64,000 nt of DNA from JABWAJ01 sp038323375 (GCA_038323375.1 JBBQGV010000009.1:30765-94764); one strand, 5' to 3'. Positions 51,991-61,848 are shown, counted from the stretch's first letter. A program made the numbers and translations. The notes: generated from the sequence alone by a model not told the origin.

Positions 51991-52097
51991 AAATAAATTG
52001 CTGAAAATCAAATAGTTTTTAAGAAAGCCTCGAATTAAAGCCCGGGTGCGTCAGAGGTGGTATACTTCTTGCTCTGGATTAACAAACCAATACAGCT

Positions 52098-54722
52098 ATG
52101 AACTTTAAAAATTGGACCATAAAATCCCAGGAAGCTTTGCAGAGCGCCCAGCAAATTGCGATGGAAAACAGCGCTCAAGCCATCGAAATGGGCCACTTGC
52201 TCAAAGGGATTTTAGAAGTGGATGAGAGTGTTGCACCGTTTCTGTTCAAGAAATTGGGCGTCAACTTCAATGCAGTGAAGCAAGCCACAGACAGCATTGT
52301 ATTATCCTACCCCAAGGTGGCCTCTACAGAAGGCCAATACCTGTCTCGCGAGGTGAATGAAACCATTCAGCGCGCGAACCTTGCCTTGAAAGAGTTTGGC
52401 GACGAGTACATCTCGCTCGAACACTTGTTGTTGTCTATCCTGCCAGCAAAAGACCCTGTTTCGCAGATGCTGAAAGACAGCGGCGTACAGGAGAAAGCCT
52501 TGAAAGCGGCAATCCGCGACCTGCGTAAAGGCAACCGCGTGACAAGCCAGAGTGCTGAAGAAACGTACAACTCGTTGAGCAAATACGCAGTAAATCTCAA
52601 TGAACGCGCCCGCAGTGGCAAATTGGATCCGGTAATCGGACGGGAAGAGGAAATTCGCCGGGTACTGCACATTTTGGCCCGCCGCACCAAAAACAACCCG
52701 ATTTTGATTGGAGAACCAGGTGTGGGCAAAACGGCCATAGTAGAAGGGTTGGCACACCGGATTGTGGAAGGCGATGTGCCCGAAGACCTTCGCGATAAAG
52801 AAATCTACGCACTTGATATGGGTGCGCTGATTGCCGGCGCAAAATATCAGGGTGAATTTGAAGAGCGGCTTAAATCGGTCATCAACGAAGTACTGTCGTC
52901 AGAAGGGCGTATATTTTTGTTTATTGACGAAATTCATACGCTTATCGGAGCTGGAAAAACACAGGGTGCCATGGATGCGGCCAATATCCTGAAACCTGCT
53001 CTTGCGCGCGGCGAATTGCGAGCCATTGGCGCAACAACGCTCAGTGAATACCAAAAATATTTTGAAAACGACAAAGCGTTAGAGCGCCGTTTTCAAACGG
53101 TTCTGGTAGATGAACCCGGCGAAGAGGATGCGATCTCGATTCTTCGCGGCTTGAAAGAGCGCTACGAATCGTACCACAAAATCAACATCAAGGACGATGC
53201 TGTGGTGGCTGCCGTTCAGTTGTCTACGCGCTATATTACGGATCGTTTTTTGCCAGACAAGGCCATTGACCTGGTGGACGAAGCAGCTGCAAAGTTGCGC
53301 ATGGAAATGAATTCGATGCCGGAAGAACTCGACGAAGTAGAACGAAAAATCCGGCAATTGGAGATCGAACGGGAAGCGATGAAGCGCGAAAACGATGAGA
53401 GCAAACTTTCGCGCATCAACGAAGAGCTTGCGAATCTGGAAGAACGCCGCCAGTCCTTGCGCGCCCGCTGGGAAAATGAACGGGAGATCGTATTGGGAAT
53501 ACAGAAAACAAAAGGTGAAATCGAACAACTCCGGCAGGACGGGCAACGCGCCGAACGCGAAGGCAACTTTAGCCAGGCGGCTGAAATCCGCTACGGTCGA
53601 ATTCCCGAAACGCAAAAGCGCCTCAGCGAATTCAATGACCGCCTGCTCGATATGCAGTCGAACAGCAAATTGCTGGTGAAAGAAGAGGTGGACGCTGAAG
53701 ACATTGCAGAAATTGTGAGCAAGTGGACGGGGATTCCCGTGACCCGAATGTTGCAAAGTGAACGGGAAAAGCTCATCCACCTGGAAGAAGAATTGCATCG
53801 GCGGGTTGTCGGCCAGGATGAAGCGGTGGAAGCCGTTTCGGATGCAATCCGTCGCAGCCGCACCGGCTTGTCGAACGAACGGAGACCAATCGGCTCTTTC
53901 CTTTTCCTCGGCACAACCGGCGTGGGTAAAACGGAGTTGGCAAAAGCGCTTGCCGAATACCTCTTTAACGACGAAAACCTGCTGACGCGCATTGACATGA
54001 GCGAATACCAGGAACGCCACTCGGTGTCGAGGCTGGTAGGCGCGCCTCCGGGATACGTAGGCTATGATGAAGGGGGACAGCTCACCGAAGCGGTGCGGCG
54101 CAAACCCTATTCCGTGGTGCTGCTGGACGAAATCGAAAAAGCGCATCCAGATGTCTGGAACATCCTCCTGCAAGTATTAGACGACGGGCGACTGACGGAC
54201 AATAAAGGGCGGGTCGCGAATTTCAAAAATACCATCGTCATCATGACGTCGAATATTGGTTCGGATCTCATTCGGGAGAATTTTGAAAAGATCAACGATG
54301 CCAACCGCGATGAAATCGTGGAAAGAACCAAAGTGCTGGTGTTTGAGCTGTTAAAACAAAGTGTAAGACCCGAATTCCTTAACCGCATAGACGAAACCAT
54401 CATGTTCCGGCCATTGACGAAAAAAGACATTCGGGGCATCGTTGAATTGCAGTTCCAGGAAGTCAGGGCGATGCTGGCCAAGCAGGAAATCAGCCTTAAC
54501 GTGACGCCGGAAGCCATGAACTGGCTGACAGAAGAAGGCTACCACCCTGAATTTGGCGCAAGGCCACTGAAACGCGTCATCCAGAAGCGGGTGCTCAACC
54601 AGCTTTCCAAACAAATGCTGTTGGGTGAGGTGCAGCCAAAGAGCAGCCTGATTCTCGATGTTTTCGACGATGTGGTGGTTTTTAGGCAGCCGGCTAAGGT
54701 GCTGGAAGCTGCGGAAGTGTGA
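52098..54722 (+). CDS. clpB: ATP-dependent disaggregase ClpB
   Basis: This is an 874-residue Hsp100 chaperone. The N-domain (1-145) is followed by NBD1 with Walker A GEPGVGKT, a coiled-coil middle domain (~400-520; MPEELDEVERKIRQLEIERE) and NBD2 with Walker A GTTGVGKT. The C-terminus has no ClpP-binding IGF loop. It rescues aggregated proteins with DnaK. No heat-shock promoter could be identified by eye. Confidence 0.97.
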   Translation: MNFKNWTIKSQEALQSAQQIAMENSAQAIEMGHLLKGILEVDESVAPFLFKKLGVNFNAVKQATDSIVLSYPKVASTEGQYLSREVNETIQRANLALKEFGDEYISLEHLLLSILPAKDPVSQMLKDSGVQEKALKAAIRDLRKGNRVTSQSAEETYNSLSKYAVNLNERARSGKLDPVIGREEEIRRVLHILARRTKNNPILIGEPGVGKTAIVEGLAHRIVEGDVPEDLRDKEIYALDMGALIAGAKYQGEFEERLKSVINEVLSSEGRIFLFIDEIHTLIGAGKTQGAMDAANILKPALARGELRAIGATTLSEYQKYFENDKALERRFQTVLVDEPGEEDAISILRGLKERYESYHKINIKDDAVVAAVQLSTRYITDRFLPDKAIDLVDEAAAKLRMEMNSMPEELDEVERKIRQLEIEREAMKRENDESKLSRINEELANLEERRQSLRARWENEREIVLGIQKTKGEIEQLRQDGQRAEREGNFSQAAEIRYGRIPETQKRLSEFNDRLLDMQSNSKLLVKEEVDAEDIAEIVSKWTGIPVTRMLQSEREKLIHLEEELHRRVVGQDEAVEAVSDAIRRSRTGLSNERRPIGSFLFLGTTGVGKTELAKALAEYLFNDENLLTRIDMSEYQERHSVSRLVGAPPGYVGYDEGGQLTEAVRRKPYSVVLLDEIEKAHPDVWNILLQVLDDGRLTDNKGRVANFKNTIVIMTSNIGSDLIRENFEKINDANRDEIVERTKVLVFELLKQSVRPEFLNRIDETIMFRPLTKKDIRGIVELQFQEVRAMLAKQEISLNVTPEAMNWLTEEGYHPEFGARPLKRVIQKRVLNQLSKQMLLGEVQPKSSLILDVFDDVVVFRQPAKVLEAAEV

Positions 54723-54726
54723 ATCT

Positions 54727-54765
54727 AAAGGGCAAGGGGCAAGGGGTTATTGCCTCTTGCCCTTT
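54727..54765 (+). terminator. GGCAAG word-repeat hairpin after clpB
   Basis: AAAGGGCAAGGGGCAA (54727-54742) pairs with TGCCTCTTGCCCTTT (54751-54765). There is no T tract, but the position 5 bases after the stop fits a transcript end. Confidence 0.55.
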
Positions 54766-54797
54766 GCCTCTTGAAGTTGCCCTTTATTTCATTTCTT

Positions 54798-55634
54798 TCA
54801 GGAAAGTTTCTTCTTCAAAAACTCCAGCGCGAGGGCATTCGCTTTGTCGCTGTTGATTTTATCGTAATTCGGATTGCTTGGATTCGCAAAAGCGTGATCG
54901 GCATCAAAAGAATGGATCTCCACTTTTTTATTGGTTGCTTTCGCTAAATTCTGAAAATTCGTCACGACCTTGGGCGTGATCCAGGCATCCTTTACTGCGA
55001 AGATGCCCAGGACATCCGCCTGGAGCGGTGCAAGTTCAGCCGCTTTTTCCAAAGGCATTCCATAATACATTACGCAGCCCGCCGCTTGTTTGCCAGCCAG
55101 TATGGACGCACGAAGCGACCAGCCGCCGCCAAAGCACCAGCCAATCGTCGCTACACGCGCGTTCGTTCCAGCCCGAGCCAATGCGCCTTTGATGATGGCT
55201 TCGCAACGCAGCGGGTCTACGGCATTCATAATTGCACCGGCATCTTCCGGAGTTGTAGCGACTTTTCCGTCGTACATATCAAGCGCCATCACCGTCACTC
55301 CTTCCAAACCGCCAAAGAGCCGTTCAGCTTCCTGTTTGATGTGGTCGTTTAATCCCCACCACTCCTGAATAACGAACAATACTTTATCGGTGGCTTGCTC
55401 CGTTTTCAGGAGGTAGGCACTGCCCTGCTTGCCATCTGGGGTAGCAAAAGAAATCATTTCTCCTTTGCCCTGGAAGGAGATACTCGCCGGATCTTGATGT
55501 GCTTGCTGGAAATTAGAGTCTTTTGCAAATTTTGCCATATCATCCGCACCGGTGGAGGCACTTTGCGGATTGTTGCCACATGAAGCAGCCAGCAATGCAA
55601 TGATCATCAATGGAATAGCTGTACGAATAGTCAT
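54798..55634 (-). CDS. dienelactone hydrolase-like lipoprotein
   Basis: This is a 278-residue protein with lipobox LAASC (Cys19). The alpha/beta fold has a cysteine nucleophile Cys167 in IGWCFGGGWS, Asp216 in AVKDAWITP and His247 in DADHAFANP, which is the dienelactone hydrolase triad. The early VIQEWWGLNDHI is typical. A membrane-anchored enzyme of this type is probably a general esterase; substrate unknown. Confidence 0.9.
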   Translation of the reverse strand: MTIRTAIPLMIIALLAASCGNNPQSASTGADDMAKFAKDSNFQQAHQDPASISFQGKGEMISFATPDGKQGSAYLLKTEQATDKVLFVIQEWWGLNDHIKQEAERLFGGLEGVTVMALDMYDGKVATTPEDAGAIMNAVDPLRCEAIIKGALARAGTNARVATIGWCFGGGWSLRASILAGKQAAGCVMYYGMPLEKAAELAPLQADVLGIFAVKDAWITPKVVTNFQNLAKATNKKVEIHSFDADHAFANPSNPNYDKINSDKANALALEFLKKKLS

Positions 55635-55750
55635 AGATGTAAGGGTTTGATTTACAATTGAAACAGAGACGCGTCGAATTGGTTTTCAAAACGGCAAACA
55701 GAATTGCCCGACGTTGCCGTGCAGCAATTAGAGAAAGGCGAATACTTGCT

Positions 55751-56476
55751 TTATCCGGCAAGTTGGAGCGCGGCGGGCGCCCGGGAATAGCTTAGCAACG
55801 ATTCGAACAAAATGCGGCCATCTGTATTGCCCAGGATGTTTTCCGAAGCGCGTTCCGGGTGCGGCATCATGCCAAAAACATTGCGCCGTTCGTTGCAAAT
55901 CCCCGCAATATTGTTCAATGCGCCATTCGGGTTGGCAGCTTCGGTGACATTTCCCTGCTCATCGCAATACCGAAACAGCACCTGGTCGTTGGCTTCAAGG
56001 GATTCCAACATGGCGGCATCGGCATAATACCGTCCTTCGGCGTGGGCAATGGGAATTTTCAGCGCTTTGGTCAGATCTGTTAATGCCGTGATCGCACTAT
56101 ACTTAGTTTGGGCTTTCATGTAGATGTTCCTGCAAATAAACTGCTGGTTGTTGTTGAGCAGCAGGACGCCTGGCAGGAGGTGTGCTTCGCAAAGAATCTG
56201 AAAGCCATTGCAGATCCCCCAAACGTACCCACCGTTAGCAGCAAAATCCACTACTGACGCCATAATCGGAGAAAAGCGCGCAATGGCACCTGCCCGAAGG
56301 TAATCGCCGTAGGAAAAACCACCTGGCAAAATGATGCAATCTTCCGCACCAAGACCTTTTAATGACTGGTCTTTATGCCAAAGTTTGACAACTTCCTGTT
56401 GCATGACGTGCTCCAGAACGTGAACTACGTCATCATCACAATTAGAACCCGGAAAAACGACGACTCCAAACTTCAT
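55751..56476 (-). CDS. purQ: phosphoribosylformylglycinamidine synthase subunit PurQ
   Basis: This is a 241-residue glutamine amidotransferase. The class I triad is Cys89 (VWGICNGFQIL) with His and Glu in MMPHPERA near residue 214. PGSNCDDD and GGFSYGDYLRAGAIA are PurQ-specific. It supplies ammonia to PurL in purine synthesis. The preceding gene (56487) ends 10 bases upstream, so they may share a transcript. Confidence 0.96.
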   Translation of the reverse strand: MKFGVVVFPGSNCDDDVVHVLEHVMQQEVVKLWHKDQSLKGLGAEDCIILPGGFSYGDYLRAGAIARFSPIMASVVDFAANGGYVWGICNGFQILCEAHLLPGVLLLNNNQQFICRNIYMKAQTKYSAITALTDLTKALKIPIAHAEGRYYADAAMLESLEANDQVLFRYCDEQGNVTEAANPNGALNNIAGICNERRNVFGMMPHPERASENILGNTDGRILFESLLSYSRAPAALQLAG

Positions 56477-56486
56477 AAGTCATATT

Positions 56487-57485
56487 TTATGCCCCCATAA
56501 AATATCCTTTGTATTGCCAGCAAAGGATCAATACGAGCAAAACCAAGTGCAGCATTTCTGCCCACCTTTTGGAAACAAGGATAAAGTTAAAAGAAATCAT
56601 GATTCCAAGGGGTGCAGCGGTAACCAATAAATGTTCAACAGATGCCTCCTTTTGAATGCATGTTGAAAGGCCTGCGAACAACAAGGCCCAATACAGGATG
56701 CTGATTTTTTTTTGCACCTGCAATTGCATTTTAAAATCATAGGCTCCGGCGCTCCCAATGGCGATGAGGATGAGCAGGAACCAATAGACCAGTTCAACAA
56801 CGATCTCCCAGAGCGCTTCGTGTTTTGCAAAAGACCAAAATTCGAAGGGCTTAAAAATCTGAAGATCAAGGAATAAAGACAATTCGTTGTTCCAAAAACA
56901 GTATAAAGCTGTTAGCAAATATGGGGTCGCCATACCCGCTAGCAGCATCAGCCGCTCCCGGATTTTATAGGCTCTCAACACGTTCAGTCCAGCCATTCCT
57001 ACAAAAAAGAGCAGGATGAAAGGCGGATAAAACAAACTTGCTACGCCCATCCACAACCCGACGTTAAAAATAAGGTCGGCACAGGAACTCTGCTTGTATG
57101 TGTTCATCAGCCCTCCTAGGGCAATGAGGAGAAAGGTATTGGCTAAATGAATCGGGGAAAAACACAAAAAAGAGGGCAATGAACTGGCAATCAGGATGTA
57201 AAACAACCCGGGAAAAAGACTCACTTCTGAGGCTAAACGATGGTTACTGACCAATACATTGATCAAAACGGCTTGTAAAGACAAGAGCACTATCGTTAAT
57301 AGGGTGGGCAAAAGACCTTGCGTTCCGGTTAACGGATACAGCCAGTATCCCAGTATCCCTGCCTGATCCGCCGCAGGCATAGCGCTTTGGTCCGGCGACA
57401 ACAAGGACGACAGATGCAGGATCGCTGCGTAAAAAATAAGCAGCGCTCCGGCGGCTAATTGATTGGTTCGAAAAAAACTTAGCAC
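56487..57485 (-). CDS. DUF6427-like multi-pass membrane protein
   Basis: This is a 332-residue protein with about nine hydrophobic helices. The start MLSFFRTNQLAAGALLIFYA and the motif LSLFPGLFYILIASSLPSFL-like block (EVSLFPGLFYILIASS) are characteristic of a Bacteroidota-only family of unknown role that often lies beside purQ or ubiE-type genes. No catalytic motif. Confidence 0.8.
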   Translation of the reverse strand: MLSFFRTNQLAAGALLIFYAAILHLSSLLSPDQSAMPAADQAGILGYWLYPLTGTQGLLPTLLTIVLLSLQAVLINVLVSNHRLASEVSLFPGLFYILIASSLPSFLCFSPIHLANTFLLIALGGLMNTYKQSSCADLIFNVGLWMGVASLFYPPFILLFFVGMAGLNVLRAYKIRERLMLLAGMATPYLLTALYCFWNNELSLFLDLQIFKPFEFWSFAKHEALWEIVVELVYWFLLILIAIGSAGAYDFKMQLQVQKKISILYWALLFAGLSTCIQKEASVEHLLVTAAPLGIMISFNFILVSKRWAEMLHLVLLVLILCWQYKGYFMGA

Positions 57486-57641
57486 TCGTTCAGATCATGG
57501 TGAAAATCAAGGCGAAAATAGAAAAAAATATGGCCCCAAAATTTTTTTGTGTACCCGGAACTTTTTTAGAGGGCTTTATAGTTACTCCATTATTGCAATT
57601 CTCTATGTTGCACCATGCCATTAAACCAAACACTTTTCACT

Positions 57642-57998
57642 ATGAGTTCTTCAATTTCTTTAGCATCGAATTTAAACACAGCGATTCATGTAGACGGATC
57701 AGGCCAGAAAACTGAAGCCAGCCTCGTTAACAACAAAGTCGCTAAATTTACCTTTAGCAGCAGCGACATTCAATTGTCAGAAGAAACGTCCGTACCTTCC
57801 GGAACGACCACAGTACTTAACGGCTCGGATTATCAATGGACGGTCAGCTACCGGCCTTCCAACCACACCGCTTGGATTTTTGGATCCACTGACGTAGACA
57901 TGGGACTGACCATTAAGGTTTTAACCATTGACATGGACGACAATGATTTTTACCTGCAAAAAGACGGTTCCGGCAATATCGTGCTTACGGTTGTATAG
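57642..57998 (+). CDS. small beta-rich protein of unknown function
   Basis: About 118 residues from the ATG at 57642; an in-frame ATG at 57615 is possible. No signal peptide. The sequence SSISLASNLNTAIHVDGSGQ, FTFSSSDIQLSEETSVPSGT, WIFGSTDVDMGLTIKV suggests an all-beta fold with few charged residues. I do not recognise a family. It converges on the TPR-like gene with only 1 base between the stops. Confidence 0.6.
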   Translation: MSSSISLASNLNTAIHVDGSGQKTEASLVNNKVAKFTFSSSDIQLSEETSVPSGTTTVLNGSDYQWTVSYRPSNHTAWIFGSTDVDMGLTIKVLTIDMDDNDFYLQKDGSGNIVLTVV

Positions 57999-57999
57999 A

Positions 58000-59580
58000 T
58001 TAACCACTGCTTAGGCCGGAGTCTTCCAAAAAGATGGTCTTGACGCTTTTCCACTCAAGCTTACTCTTGCACCAAATGATGAGTTCTTCCAATCCATAGA
58101 GCCGCCGGCTTTGTGGATTGGAAGACATGCTTTCCAAATATTCCAACATTTTTTGCACAGGCTCATCTCGTTCGCGGTTGCCAGCAGGGGCGTTTATTAT
58201 TTTTGTGATCAGCATCAGTATTTCTACTTCAATGGGTTGGTTGTTGGCACCTTTTTTTTCTTTGCCTTTATTTTTTTTACTTTCCCTAAAGTATTTCTTT
58301 GCAGCGCGGAGAGCCTTCTCCTGATCTTCAAAAAAGTCTTCGAGCAGCAGCACCCGAAGTACAAAAGCTTTTCTAATCAGATCTTCCCGGATGTTGTTGT
58401 TGCGAGAGTGGGCGATGGTTTTTTTCAGCCAGTCATCACATTGCCTGTTATCATTGTTAAAGAAGCAAACTATCGCTAAATTGTAGCATATTGTTATTTT
58501 CCTTTTGTGAGGAAGCGGAAATTGGTCAAGCCCTTTTGCTATATCGGGAATCATTTTTTGGGCTTCATCAACCCTCTTCATGTTTAGATAATAAAGCAAT
58601 TCGTACATGGTGATAAACCGAAACAGAAAAGCTTTTTCATTTGGAGTCTTGGAATTGCTCTCCTTTATTTTTTTGATCAACAGGATAATTGCATCAAATT
58701 GCCTGTTGTTTAAAAAAAAAGTAAGAATCTTGGACAGGGAAATCTGATAGCGGAAAAATTCTTCTTCTTTCAGGTATTCATAAGTCTCCCACCAATTGAA
58801 GATATTGTCAATGTTAGCCCGGCATTCATCCAAACGCATTTCAGCCATGTTGAGCAGTGCTCCTATCTGAAACCGCCTGAGTTTGGTAAAAGCAGAAAGT
58901 TCGTCTGGTTGTTTTTGCGAAAAAAGCGTCTCAATCTGGCCAACTAACTCCACCGCATGCGGATCATTCGACGTGAACAGATTTTGGCGATTGATGGCAT
59001 GAGATACCCTGGCGTATAAGTCTTCATAATCCATTTCTTCGCTCAATACTTTCGAAATCTCGTTTTTTTCAGCAATCAGTTGTTCCACTTTTTCCTCTTC
59101 GTTTGCTTCATTGAGACTCCAGATCAGGGTGCGTTCCAAACGGTTCAATTCCAGCAGAGCAATGTAGTTGTGATTCTTTTCGGCAAGTTCTTTCGCTCTG
59201 CTGATGCGCTTGTCGGCTTGTCTGTACAGCCCGCGATCTCTCAAAAAAATCCCATCAAAAGTCATATCCTGGATTTGAATATTAATCAGCGTTTGATGGT
59301 TGTATTGGCGCATTGCCTGAAGAAGTACCTTGTACAGATACTGCATGTCCTGGTTCAACTGCTTGCCGGGATTTTTGTCGGAGTTGTTTTTGAGCTTGCG
59401 CTGGAGCTTGCCGATCAACATTTGCTCATCGTAGTAGTCCAGACCACAGAGTGCATCAAACAAGATCACGTATTTGATGTCTGAAGATTTGCTGCTGTTT
59501 GAAACGACTTTGAAGTAACGTTTTTCGGCTACAGACAAGGTTTGAATGAGTTCAAAGAGATCTTCTTGTATGCCTGCCAT
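58000..59580 (-). CDS. TPR-like helical protein, paralogue of 1090-2526
   Basis: This is a 526-residue cytoplasmic, helix-rich protein. It starts MAGIQEDLFELIQTLSVAEK, like the LSPKEL start of its paralogue, and continues with TPR-like helices (AELEKN...ALLELNRLERTLIWSLNE). A lysine-rich loop (RESKKNKGKEKKGANN) lies near residue 440. Function unknown. It ends one base from the convergent small beta protein. Confidence 0.78.
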   Translation of the reverse strand: MAGIQEDLFELIQTLSVAEKRYFKVVSNSSKSSDIKYVILFDALCGLDYYDEQMLIGKLQRKLKNNSDKNPGKQLNQDMQYLYKVLLQAMRQYNHQTLINIQIQDMTFDGIFLRDRGLYRQADKRISRAKELAEKNHNYIALLELNRLERTLIWSLNEANEEEKVEQLIAEKNEISKVLSEEMDYEDLYARVSHAINRQNLFTSNDPHAVELVGQIETLFSQKQPDELSAFTKLRRFQIGALLNMAEMRLDECRANIDNIFNWWETYEYLKEEEFFRYQISLSKILTFFLNNRQFDAIILLIKKIKESNSKTPNEKAFLFRFITMYELLYYLNMKRVDEAQKMIPDIAKGLDQFPLPHKRKITICYNLAIVCFFNNDNRQCDDWLKKTIAHSRNNNIREDLIRKAFVLRVLLLEDFFEDQEKALRAAKKYFRESKKNKGKEKKGANNQPIEVEILMLITKIINAPAGNRERDEPVQKMLEYLESMSSNPQSRRLYGLEELIIWCKSKLEWKSVKTIFLEDSGLSSG

Positions 59581-59848
59581 AAAAATGAATTGTTATGGCA
59601 AGGTAAAATTATTGTTTGAATTTTTGAATTTTTGATGAAAAAAATTAACGAATTGGACTACAATGCACACAAAAACAAACAATTGTATTTTAAGAAAAAA
59701 CATAAATAGTTAAAAAAAGCAGCTTTAGAAATTTTATAAATTAGCTTTTTTGAGCTATTATCTGTGAAGCAATCGGCGTATTTTTGAGTCAAGCATTGGT
59801 TTAGAGCTTGTTCGGGAAAGTTACTTTTTCGGAAAACACCCAAAAAAC
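59581..59848. other. AT-rich spacer with a solo palindrome end
   Basis: TTAGAGCTTGTTCGGG (59801-59816) is identical to the reverse complement of the end of palindromic element C (62772-62787). The rest is AT-rich with no gene. CAAAAAAC at 59841-59848 is the left target copy of the MITE. Confidence 0.6.
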
Positions 59849-60126
59849 GTAACTATACATCCGCCTTCGGCGGCAAGGGCATTTTACGTCCAAAATCGCC
59901 ACCTAATCAGGTGACACAGCGTTCCACGGAGTAAAGGGAGTCTTGCGGAGGAGTCTAACTCCGCGAGAATCCCTTTACTCCGTGAGACTCCGCGCCATAC
60001 TGGAGTCCTCAGAGGCTCCTTGATATTGATGGTGTTCAAAAACATCAATATAGCTCTGATTCGCATGAATCATCCCCAAATTTGTTGGAGGACAGAAATG
60101 GCCGCCGGAGGCGGCTGTATAGTTAC
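59849..60126 (-). mobile_element. MITE-like element, family 1, copy B
   Basis: This is a 278-bp element in opposite orientation to copy A (1-257). Both ends read GTAACTATAC inwards, followed by a short GC palindrome. It is flanked by a perfect 8-bp target duplication, CAAAAAAC, at 59841-59848 and 60127-60134. Compared with copy A it has ~21 extra bases in the middle, an extra copy of the internal CTCCGCGAG/CGGAGTAAAGGG word. No coding capacity. Confidence 0.9.
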
Positions 60127-60134
60127 CAAAAAAC

Positions 60135-60567
60135 CATCCCAGAGACAGGGTTTCTGGTATTTTTTTCCGGCTCAACGTACTCAGGATTTTTTAAAATCAA
60201 GCCAAATCAGGAAAGGTTTTTATTCTTATAAATAATTGAAATTCAATTATTTGAAATAAAAATAAACTTGATTTTTTAATGTGTTTTATATGTTATGTCC
60301 GGGTTTGAAACTTTATAAGCGGCTGTTTTGAGTTTGATGCATTGCGTGAGACAGCCTAAATTTGTATCAACACTAGAAAAAATGAACTCCGTCTTTCATT
60401 TGGAGTGTTTCTGCCTCTAATTACACTTTAAACAACCACAAGAAAACTCCAGTTTTTTAGTAACCCTTTAAAACCTCCAGAAAGCCATTTAAAACCGTCT
60501 GTCTTGCTGAACGCTTAAATGAATGGCCTTCAGGTTAGTGAAGGTCATTCGCAACTTCCCAAAGACG
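60135..60567. other. spacer with a possible small transcript
   Basis: On the plus strand a TTTG (60333-60336), 20-nt spacer and TAAATTTG (60357-60364) make a good promoter. Downstream are a 12-codon open frame MNSVFHLECFCL (60382-60420) and a terminator-like hairpin GGAGTGTTTC / GAAAACTCC (60402-60450) with a T6 tract. An earlier ACTCC (60386-60390) could pair with the same GGAGT, an attenuator-like choice. No plus-strand gene follows. Confidence 0.4.
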
Positions 60568-61794
60568 CTATCCTTTTGCGAGATCAAGGCATGTGATTTC
60601 AGGAAGGATGCCGACCCGGCCCGGGTATCCCAAAAATCCTAAACCCCGGTTAACGTATAAGTATTGATCACCCGACTGATACATTCCCGCCCATTGTTTG
60701 TAGACATATTGGATCGGGCTCCACTTAATGTAGCCCGGAATTTCAATGCCAAATTGCATCCCGTGCGTATGCCCGGAAAAAGTAATTGCAATGTCTTTGT
60801 AATCCGTCAATACCTGCCCGTTCCAATGAGACGGATCGTGAGAAAGCAGCAGCTTGAGGTCTGCACCTTCAGTATCTTGAGTGGCTTTTTTCAGGTCGCC
60901 GTATTTTGGGAAACGGAGGTGGGTTGAGTAGTTCTCAACACCAATCACGGCAATTTTTGCGCCATTCACTTCCAGCATGCGATTTTCGTTGGTCAGCAAA
61001 TTCCAACCCAGCGACCGGTGTATGGATTTCAGTTTGTCTAAATTATCCTGTTTGTGTTTTTCGCTGGGCCATCGTACGTAGTCGCCATAATCATGGTTTC
61101 CAAAAATGGAATAAACGCCTAAGCGAGCCTCTATTTTATCAAAAACATCCATAAAATCGTCCATTTCATCGGCTTTGTTGTTGACTAAATCGCCGGTGAA
61201 AAAGACCAGATCGGGTTTTAGCTTATTGATCAGCGAGATGGCTTCCCGCACCGGTTCTTTGAAGGTGAAACTACCGGAATGGATGTCCGATATCTGGATA
61301 ATCCGAAGTCCGGAGAGGGCTTCCGGCAGATTTTTCAAAGCCAGTTTTTCGCGAAAAACAGTGTAGCGATAAGGATTGCGCAGCAAGCCATAAGTGAGCG
61401 ACAAAAACGGCACACTCCCGATGAATAAAGCCACCTGAGACAAAAATTTCGAGCGGCCGGCGTCAAATCGGTTATCCGCGCTAAGCGCCTGGTAGCCCCA
61501 GGTCAGCAACCGCCGGAAGTCGTCAATGAGTAGCACGCCAGCAATTAGGAATTTGGAAAAATAGACGATGAAAACGAACGTGCGCAGGAATACAAACACG
61601 TTTTTGTTCCAGGCGTTCGTGTCCGAAAAGTTACTGGAGACCAAAAACGCGATGGTGATCAGCGGTGCCAGCCAGTACAGGATCTGCACGGCGGTTTTTA
61701 GCGGGGCCGTCCAACTATGAATAATGATCTTAAACGCTTGAAATACATACCAATCAAAGAGAAGAATCGCAACGATCCAGAAAAACAGTCGCAT
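60568..61794 (-). CDS. membrane-anchored metallophosphoesterase (YkuE-like)
   Basis: This is a 408-residue protein. The first ~130 residues hold four hydrophobic helices. The catalytic part has the calcineurin-type motifs IIQISDIHSGSF, FFTGDLVNNKADE, FGNHDYGDYV, LLLSHDPSHW and TFSGHTHGMQFG. Family members hydrolyse phosphoesters such as UDP-diacylglucosamine or cyclic nucleotides; the substrate here is unknown. Next to lspA, so possibly linked with envelope processes. Confidence 0.92.
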   Translation of the reverse strand: MRLFFWIVAILLFDWYVFQAFKIIIHSWTAPLKTAVQILYWLAPLITIAFLVSSNFSDTNAWNKNVFVFLRTFVFIVYFSKFLIAGVLLIDDFRRLLTWGYQALSADNRFDAGRSKFLSQVALFIGSVPFLSLTYGLLRNPYRYTVFREKLALKNLPEALSGLRIIQISDIHSGSFTFKEPVREAISLINKLKPDLVFFTGDLVNNKADEMDDFMDVFDKIEARLGVYSIFGNHDYGDYVRWPSEKHKQDNLDKLKSIHRSLGWNLLTNENRMLEVNGAKIAVIGVENYSTHLRFPKYGDLKKATQDTEGADLKLLLSHDPSHWNGQVLTDYKDIAITFSGHTHGMQFGIEIPGYIKWSPIQYVYKQWAGMYQSGDQYLYVNRGLGFLGYPGRVGILPEITCLDLAKG

Positions 61795-61848
61795 AAGTGA
61801 AGTCTTTATCTATCTAAAAGGCATCAAAGCAATTTTTGTTTCAAAAAT

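Noticed and set aside
53079..54173. 364-codon open frame antisense to clpB
   Set aside because: Shadow of clpB; no independent evidence.
59884..60175. Short frames inside MITE copy B
   Set aside because: They follow the palindromic words of the element and are not preserved in copy A.
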